DNA of 10,058 nucleotides from Candidatus Atribacteria bacterium (GTDB lineage Bacteria > Atribacterota > Atribacteria > Atribacterales > Caldatribacteriaceae), in NCBI GenBank assembly GCA_029982105.1, contig JARRCQ010000040.1:1-10058 (forward strand), written 5' to 3'. Made by a program: the position numbers and the translations under genes. A model generated the notes under the pieces. The model was given only the letters and a program-made list of their open reading frames with translations, did not search any database and was not told the DNA's origin. The first letter of the stretch is position 1. Each line of letters starts with the position of its first letter. Shown here in pieces: positions 6,193-10,058 of this stretch.

Positions 6193-7122
6193 TATAACTG
6201 AGACCAGTATGATACCCCACAAGGCACTGGCCAAATGAGAACTCAATCCTAAAAGGTTAAAACCAGTAGCCACTACTTGCAAAACTATCATAGATAGAAT
6301 CAGACCTCCTACTTTTCCAAACCCTCCTGAGGGGTTCACCCCTCCTAACACACAGGCCAAAACAGTAAGGAGGAGGTATGATTCTCCATATCCTGCCTGA
6401 GCAGCATTGAATCGGGCAGTCATAACTATTGAGGCTACTCCAGCTAAAAAACTACAGAGGAGATATACCCGAAAAATTACTCTTTTATTGTTAACCCCGG
6501 AAAAAAGAGTGGCGGTGGGGTTAGAACCTAAAAGATACAACTGGATACCAAAAGGAGTTCGGTTGAGAATGAGAGACATAAAAGCAGCGGCAATCAAAAA
6601 AATGATAAAAGGCATAGGAATACCTAAAATCGTTCCATCTCCTAAGAAAAGAAAACTTTGAGGAAAACCAGCTATCACGTATCCTTTTGTTATAACTAAA
6701 GCCACTCCTCGGATAAAAATCATCATACCCAGAGTGGCAATCATAGCCGGTATAGAGCAAAAAGCCACCAGTGCCCCTTTTAGAACTCCCAACCCCAGAG
6801 AAAGAACCAGGCCTAAAACAATGGCTAAAAAAGGTGAAAAATTAAATTGGGTCATAGATAAAGCAATTATAATCGCCGATAAATTAGCCGTAGAAACTAT
6901 CGATAAATCAATTCCTCCAGTCAGCATAGGAGACATCTGAGCTAAAGTTAAAAGACCCAGCAAGGGCAATTGGAAAGCGATGGCCTGCAAACTATGCAGC
7001 TCAAAGATTTTACCTTTAGTAAGTAACCCAAAGAGCAAGAATATAGCTACCAATATAATAACCAGAATAAGGAGTTGAGGGTTTTTACTCTTAGAAAAGG
7101 GGTTACTGGACAAGAATTTCAC
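6157..7122 (-). CDS. Sugar-type ABC transporter permease 2 (RbsC/AraH family)
   Basis: This inner-membrane channel subunit of a CUT2-type importer is strongly hydrophobic, with roughly eight to ten membrane segments. It carries the family motif LTGGIDLS in the second to third membrane segment region, a cytoplasmic coupling stretch around GVNNKRVIFRVY, and CVLGGVNPSGGFG near the C-terminus. The start is not certain. GTG at 7122 (AAAGG four bases upstream) overlaps the previous gene by 20 bp, TTG at 7113 has AAGGTGA at five bases, and GTG at 7158 would extend the overlap to 56 bp with no good ribosome binding site. It is the last gene of the operon. Its final 36 bp overlap the zwf 3' end on the opposite strand. 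It differs clearly from permease 1, so the channel is probably a heterodimer. Confidence 0.92.
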   Translation of the reverse strand: MKFLSSNPFSKSKNPQLLILVIILVAIFLLFGLLTKGKIFELHSLQAIAFQLPLLGLLTLAQMSPMLTGGIDLSIVSTANLSAIIIALSMTQFNFSPFLAIVLGLVLSLGLGVLKGALVAFCSIPAMIATLGMMIFIRGVALVITKGYVIAGFPQSFLFLGDGTILGIPMPFIIFLIAAAFMSLILNRTPFGIQLYLLGSNPTATLFSGVNNKRVIFRVYLLCSFLAGVASIVMTARFNAAQAGYGESYLLLTVLACVLGGVNPSGGFGKVGGLILSMIVLQVVATGFNLLGLSSHLASALWGIILVSVILTNRLIFARET

Positions 7123-8128
7123 CTTCCCTTTTGGCTTTGGCCTTTTGCTGGTAAGCACTGATTCCAGCCGCCGCTACAATTATGGCTCCCATTATGACTT
7201 CATGCCAGTAAGCCGAGGCTTTCATCAAAATTAACCCATTCTTAATGATGGCAATCAGCAAAACTCCCAAAAAAGCTCCCCCGGCACTTCCCGAACCTCC
7301 AAAGACACTAGCTCCACCTAAAATAGCAGCAGCTAAAATATCTAACTCTCCTCCCACTAAAGAGTTGGGTTGAATCATCTGGTTTAAAGAAGCGTTAACG
7401 AAAGAAGCCAAACCAGCCAAAGCTCCCATAAAACAATAAACAAATAACTGAATGCGAAATATATTAAATCCTGCTCTCCTAGCCGCTTCTAAGTTTCCAC
7501 CTACGGCATAGATTTTCCGCCCAATAGGAAAGTATTTAAGAATCATCCAGGTGAAAATAGCCAGAATTATCCACAGAAGGATAAAAATGGAAAAGCCATA
7601 TTGGACTCCTCGAGCATTAACTAAAGAAAAAACCTGCAATCGAGAAAAACTCCGGAAGGAAGGAGGAAAATTATATATCCACTTCCCTCCACTGAAAAAC
7701 ATCAAAAAACCAAAGAAAGCGTTAAGGGTGGATATGGTAATTATCACCGGATGAACTTTAGTATAATAAACTAAAACCCCATTGATAGCTCCCAGAGCAA
7801 TGCCAATGGGTATAGGAATGAGAAAAGCCACCAGGACATTATCTATGTAATAAGTAGTTATTATCAATCCCATAATATACTGAGCAATAGTAGCAGTGGC
7901 AGTAAAGGAGACATCTATCCCTCCCGAGATTAAAACCACCAACTCTCCTAAAGCTAGGATACCCAAGAAAGTATTGCTCCGCAACATATCAAACCAGTTT
8001 TCCAGAGTAAGGAATTTAGGGTTTATCAGGGTAAGAAAGAAGGAAAGAGCCACAATAATTATCCCTAAATAAAATTCAGTCTGCTGAAATATTTTTTTAT
8101 TGACCAAATAAGCTTCCCTTCCTATCAC
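7103..8128 (-). CDS. Sugar-type ABC transporter permease 1 (RbsC/AraH family)
   Basis: This 341-residue inner-membrane permease of the RbsC/AraH/XylH family has a short cytoplasmic N-terminus (to about residue 19) and then about eight to ten membrane segments. The motif LISGGIDVSF lies near residues 66-75. The cytoplasmic loop YFPIGRKIYAVGGNLEAA followed by RRAGFNIFRIQ is the conserved coupling region that contacts the ATPase, and ILGGASVFGGSGSAGG is the usual glycine-rich block. The GTG start forms a GTGA overlap with the ATPase stop, giving translational coupling. A TTG at 8107 with AGGAAGGG ahead of it is an alternative start. The C-terminus is a charged tail (QQKAKAKREGE). Together with permease 2 it should form the membrane pore. 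The substrate cannot be read from the sequence. Confidence 0.93.
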   Translation of the reverse strand: MIGREAYLVNKKIFQQTEFYLGIIIVALSFFLTLINPKFLTLENWFDMLRSNTFLGILALGELVVLISGGIDVSFTATATIAQYIMGLIITTYYIDNVLVAFLIPIPIGIALGAINGVLVYYTKVHPVIITISTLNAFFGFLMFFSGGKWIYNFPPSFRSFSRLQVFSLVNARGVQYGFSIFILLWIILAIFTWMILKYFPIGRKIYAVGGNLEAARRAGFNIFRIQLFVYCFMGALAGLASFVNASLNQMIQPNSLVGGELDILAAAILGGASVFGGSGSAGGAFLGVLLIAIIKNGLILMKASAYWHEVIMGAIIVAAAGISAYQQKAKAKREGEILVQ

Positions 8129-9651
8129 TGTAAGATAATTTTTCTAAGTTCTTCTTCTGAGGTCTCCGAGGGGAAGAATTCCCCCACAATTTGACCATTT
8201 TTCATAACTAAAATCCGGTCGCAATTATTTAAAACTTCAATTTCCTCATCCGATATAAATATTAAGCTCAGATTTCTTTGAGACAATTCTCGAATGGATT
8301 GATAAATACTTTCTTTAGCTGCCACATCTACTCCATGAGTAGGAGTATCGAGGATCAGGAGACGCGGGGAAGTCAAAATCCATTTGGCTAACACCACTTT
8401 TTGCTGGTTACCACCAGAGAGGGTTTTAACCGGTAATTCTACACTTTCAGTCTTAATATTAAACTCCTGAACCGCCTTTTCTGCCACAGCCTTTTTCTTC
8501 TGCAAATCAACTAATCCCATTCCCTTTATTATCTGGCAGAGCACAGTAATCACTAAATTGTCCTCTACACTGTGGTCTAACACTAACCCTTGAATTAATC
8601 TATTTTCCGGAACATAACCAATCCCTAAATTAATTGCCACTTGGTTAGAATCGATCATTTGAGATTGGCCTTCAAAATATATTTTCCCCTCATCCGGAGG
8701 GTTTAACCCAAAAATAGTAAGAGCAAGCTCTGTACGACCAGACCCTCGAGGGCCAATCAACCCCAGAATTTCTCCCTGATAAAGAGAAAAACTCACTTTT
8801 TCGTAATGCCCTTTTTTAGTAAGATTTTCTACTCGCATAATTTCTTCTTTTTGGGATAAATCCCGAACGCTGGAAGGACGAGAAGAAATCTCTTTACCTG
8901 TCATAAGGAAAGAGAGCCGCTTTTTATCTAATTCTTTTTGCTGAAAAGTTCCTATTTTTTTCCCATCTCGAAAAACAGTTACTCGTTCGCTGATTTCTAA
9001 TACCTCATCCAAACGATGGCTGATAAACAAAAAGGAGATATTACGAGCTTGAAGTTCATGGATAAAAGCAAACAATCGGTTTACTTCTCGGCGAGTAAGA
9101 GAAGAAGTAGGCTCATCTAAGATGATAAGCCGAGCCTCGCTGGCGATGGCTCGTAAGATGGCTACCAATTGTTGGTCGGCAACTGAGAGATGGTTTACTT
9201 CGGTTTCAGGGTCAATATCTACTCCTAATCTATCCATCACCCGAGTAGCCTCAGCTTTGAGGTCTCTCCAGTTTATCAATTTTTGAGTTTTTTCTAAATA
9301 ACGGTGAGAAAGGATATTTTCCGCTACCGATAGGTTAGGAAAGAGAGATAAATCTTGGTGGACTACGTGAATCCCCAAACGAAAGGCGTCAAAAGGATTA
9401 TTTATCTCTACTTTTTGACCGTTAACTTCAATTTCTGCTCCCTTTTCTGGCCTTACCACCCCAGTTATAATCTTCACCAGAGTGCTTTTCCCTGAGCCAT
9501 TTTCCCCCACTAAACCATGTACTTCACCGGGGAAAATGGTGAAATCTACCCCCTCTAAGGCCACTACTCCACCGTATCTTTTACTTACATTTTGGAGAAC
9601 CAAATAAAACTTTTTTGGGGTTTCCTCGATTTTCTGGGACAACTGTTTCAA
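8125..9651 (-). CDS. Sugar-type ABC transporter ATP-binding protein, two fused ABC domains (RbsA/MglA type)
   Basis: This 508-residue cytoplasmic ATPase energises the importer. Domain 1 has Walker A GENGSGKST (49-57), Q-loop HQD (98-100), signature LSVADQQ (155-161), Walker B LIILDEP with Glu180, and switch His211. Domain 2 has the atypical Walker A GPRGSGRT (300-307) normal for this family, signature LSGGNQQ (411-417) and Walker B LLILDTP (431-437), where Thr436 replaces the catalytic Glu; the switch His is also missing (ISDEE), as is common in second domains of RbsA/MglA proteins. Domain 1 is therefore the likely hydrolytic site. The TTG start follows AGGAG closely. It comes after the binding-protein gene and a strong hairpin, and its stop overlaps the permease 1 start by four bases. 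Confidence 0.95.
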   Translation of the reverse strand: MKQLSQKIEETPKKFYLVLQNVSKRYGGVVALEGVDFTIFPGEVHGLVGENGSGKSTLVKIITGVVRPEKGAEIEVNGQKVEINNPFDAFRLGIHVVHQDLSLFPNLSVAENILSHRYLEKTQKLINWRDLKAEATRVMDRLGVDIDPETEVNHLSVADQQLVAILRAIASEARLIILDEPTSSLTRREVNRLFAFIHELQARNISFLFISHRLDEVLEISERVTVFRDGKKIGTFQQKELDKKRLSFLMTGKEISSRPSSVRDLSQKEEIMRVENLTKKGHYEKVSFSLYQGEILGLIGPRGSGRTELALTIFGLNPPDEGKIYFEGQSQMIDSNQVAINLGIGYVPENRLIQGLVLDHSVEDNLVITVLCQIIKGMGLVDLQKKKAVAEKAVQEFNIKTESVELPVKTLSGGNQQKVVLAKWILTSPRLLILDTPTHGVDVAAKESIYQSIRELSQRNLSLIFISDEEIEVLNNCDRILVMKNGQIVGEFFPSETSEEELRKIILQ

Positions 9652-9668
9652 CTTCTCCTAATCGTATT

Positions 9669-9706
9669 TTTTAAAAAAAGGGGGGATATCCCCCCTTTTT
9701 TTAAAA
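9669..9706. terminator. Strong bidirectional hairpin between binding-protein and ATPase genes
   Basis: TTTTAAAAAAAGGGGGG (9669-9685) pairs perfectly with CCCCCCTTTTTTTAAAA (9690-9706) around ATAT, a 17-bp stem with A and T tracts that make it terminator-like on both strands. It includes the binding-protein stop codon (9701-9703) and ends 18 bases before the ATPase start. In binding-protein operons such a hairpin usually ends most transcripts and protects the upstream message, so that more binding protein than membrane components is made. That role is inferred here from position and structure. Confidence 0.85.
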
Positions 9707-10058
9707 GCCTAAGGACTCCGCCTCTTCGGCGGTTCTCATTACTTTGACTTGGTTAACCGAGATTACTTTCCCATTAATGCTTATAGGACCTAATCCCGGT
9801 ATCTCCATCCCTTCAGCTATTTCTTTCTTATCGAGCATTTGCTTAGCGATGTATACCATAGCATAACCGGCGTCTTTGGGGTCCCAAGTTTGCAGCCAAT
9901 CTATTGCCCCGGTACGGAAGTAAGGAATAGCGGTAGAAGGGACAGCACCTCCCACCACAATAATTTGATCTTCCAACCCTTTTTCTGTTACTGCCTGTGC
10001 TGCCCCGAGAGGTCCTAAGCTTCCCCAACCGATAACTGCCTTCAGTTCGTCTCCATAG
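9701..10058 (-). CDS. Sugar ABC transporter substrate-binding protein, C-terminal part (gene runs off the right edge)
   Basis: The frame is open to the window edge, giving the last 118 residues of a periplasmic binding protein of the Peripla_BP_4 / COG1879 type. The visible part starts YGDELKAVIGWGSLGPLG and continues through VVGGAVPSTAIPYFRTGAID, TWDPKDAGYAMVYIAKQMLD and the closing block ISVNQVKVMRTAEEAESLGF. The layout (domain-2 strand with a G-x-P-x-x-x-PY segment, then W-D-x-x-x-x-GY ahead of a helix, ending in a Phe) resembles LsrB- and RhaS-type proteins more than RbsB. The signal peptide and most of the ligand-binding residues lie outside the window, so the substrate is unknown. It is the first gene seen of the importer operon. 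Confidence 0.88.
   Translation of the reverse strand, partial: YGDELKAVIGWGSLGPLGAAQAVTEKGLEDQIIVVGGAVPSTAIPYFRTGAIDWLQTWDPKDAGYAMVYIAKQMLDKKEIAEGMEIPGLGPISINGKVISVNQVKVMRTAEEAESLGF

Noticed and set aside
7123..7158. GTG 7158 as the permease 2 start
   Set aside because: It would overlap permease 1 by 56 bp and has no ribosome binding site; starts at 7122 or 7113 are better placed, though it cannot be excluded.
1..10058. CRISPR array, tRNA, rRNA, insertion sequence or defence system
   Set aside because: No regularly spaced direct repeats, no tRNA T-loop pattern, no transposase or nuclease motifs were found on either strand.

Overview
This window is AT-rich bacterial chromosomal DNA with tight gene spacing, strong purine-rich ribosome binding sites and several GTG/TTG starts. 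There is no rRNA, tRNA, CRISPR array, transposase or phage gene. The lineage cannot be fixed from sequence alone. The gene content (a sugar-type ABC transporter, a G6PD-like enzyme, a DUF72 protein and a Dph6-like ATP pyrophosphatase) would fit a heterotrophic, probably uncultured bacterium.

Layout: Positions 1-528 hold no intact gene, but contain a degenerate dispersed repeat, a possible frameshifted coding relic and a perfect 16-bp inverted repeat. Two minus-strand genes follow: a Dph6/DUF71-type ATP pyrophosphatase (529-1176) and an arsenite methyltransferase, arsM (1388-2200). The arsM promoter is overlapped by a long palindrome that looks like an operator. A gene-poor stretch (about 2291-3034) leads into a plus-strand DUF72 gene (3035-3949). 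Next come tandem GC-rich hairpins (4060-4116), also found between the first two genes. A two-gene plus-strand unit follows, cyclase/formamidase-family hydrolase (4188-4805) and glucose-6-phosphate dehydrogenase-like zwf (4807-6192), with one base between them.

From 6157 to the right edge everything is on the minus strand and forms one ABC importer operon. Its order of transcription is substrate-binding protein (only its C-terminal part is inside the window), a strong hairpin, a double-domain ATPase, permease 1 and permease 2. The layout and protein families are those of CUT2 importers (ribose, rhamnose and AI-2 types). Two distinct permeases, as in Lsr and rhamnose systems, suggest a heterodimeric channel. 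The last permease gene overlaps the 3' end of zwf tail to tail by 36 bp.

I found no convincing previously undescribed multi-gene system. The points most worth checking are the cyclase-zwf pairing (a possible stand-in lactonase), the substituted catalytic glutamate in the second ATPase domain, the arsM operator with no repressor gene in view, the stop-codon-spanning hairpin after the binding protein, and the relic and repeats at the left end.
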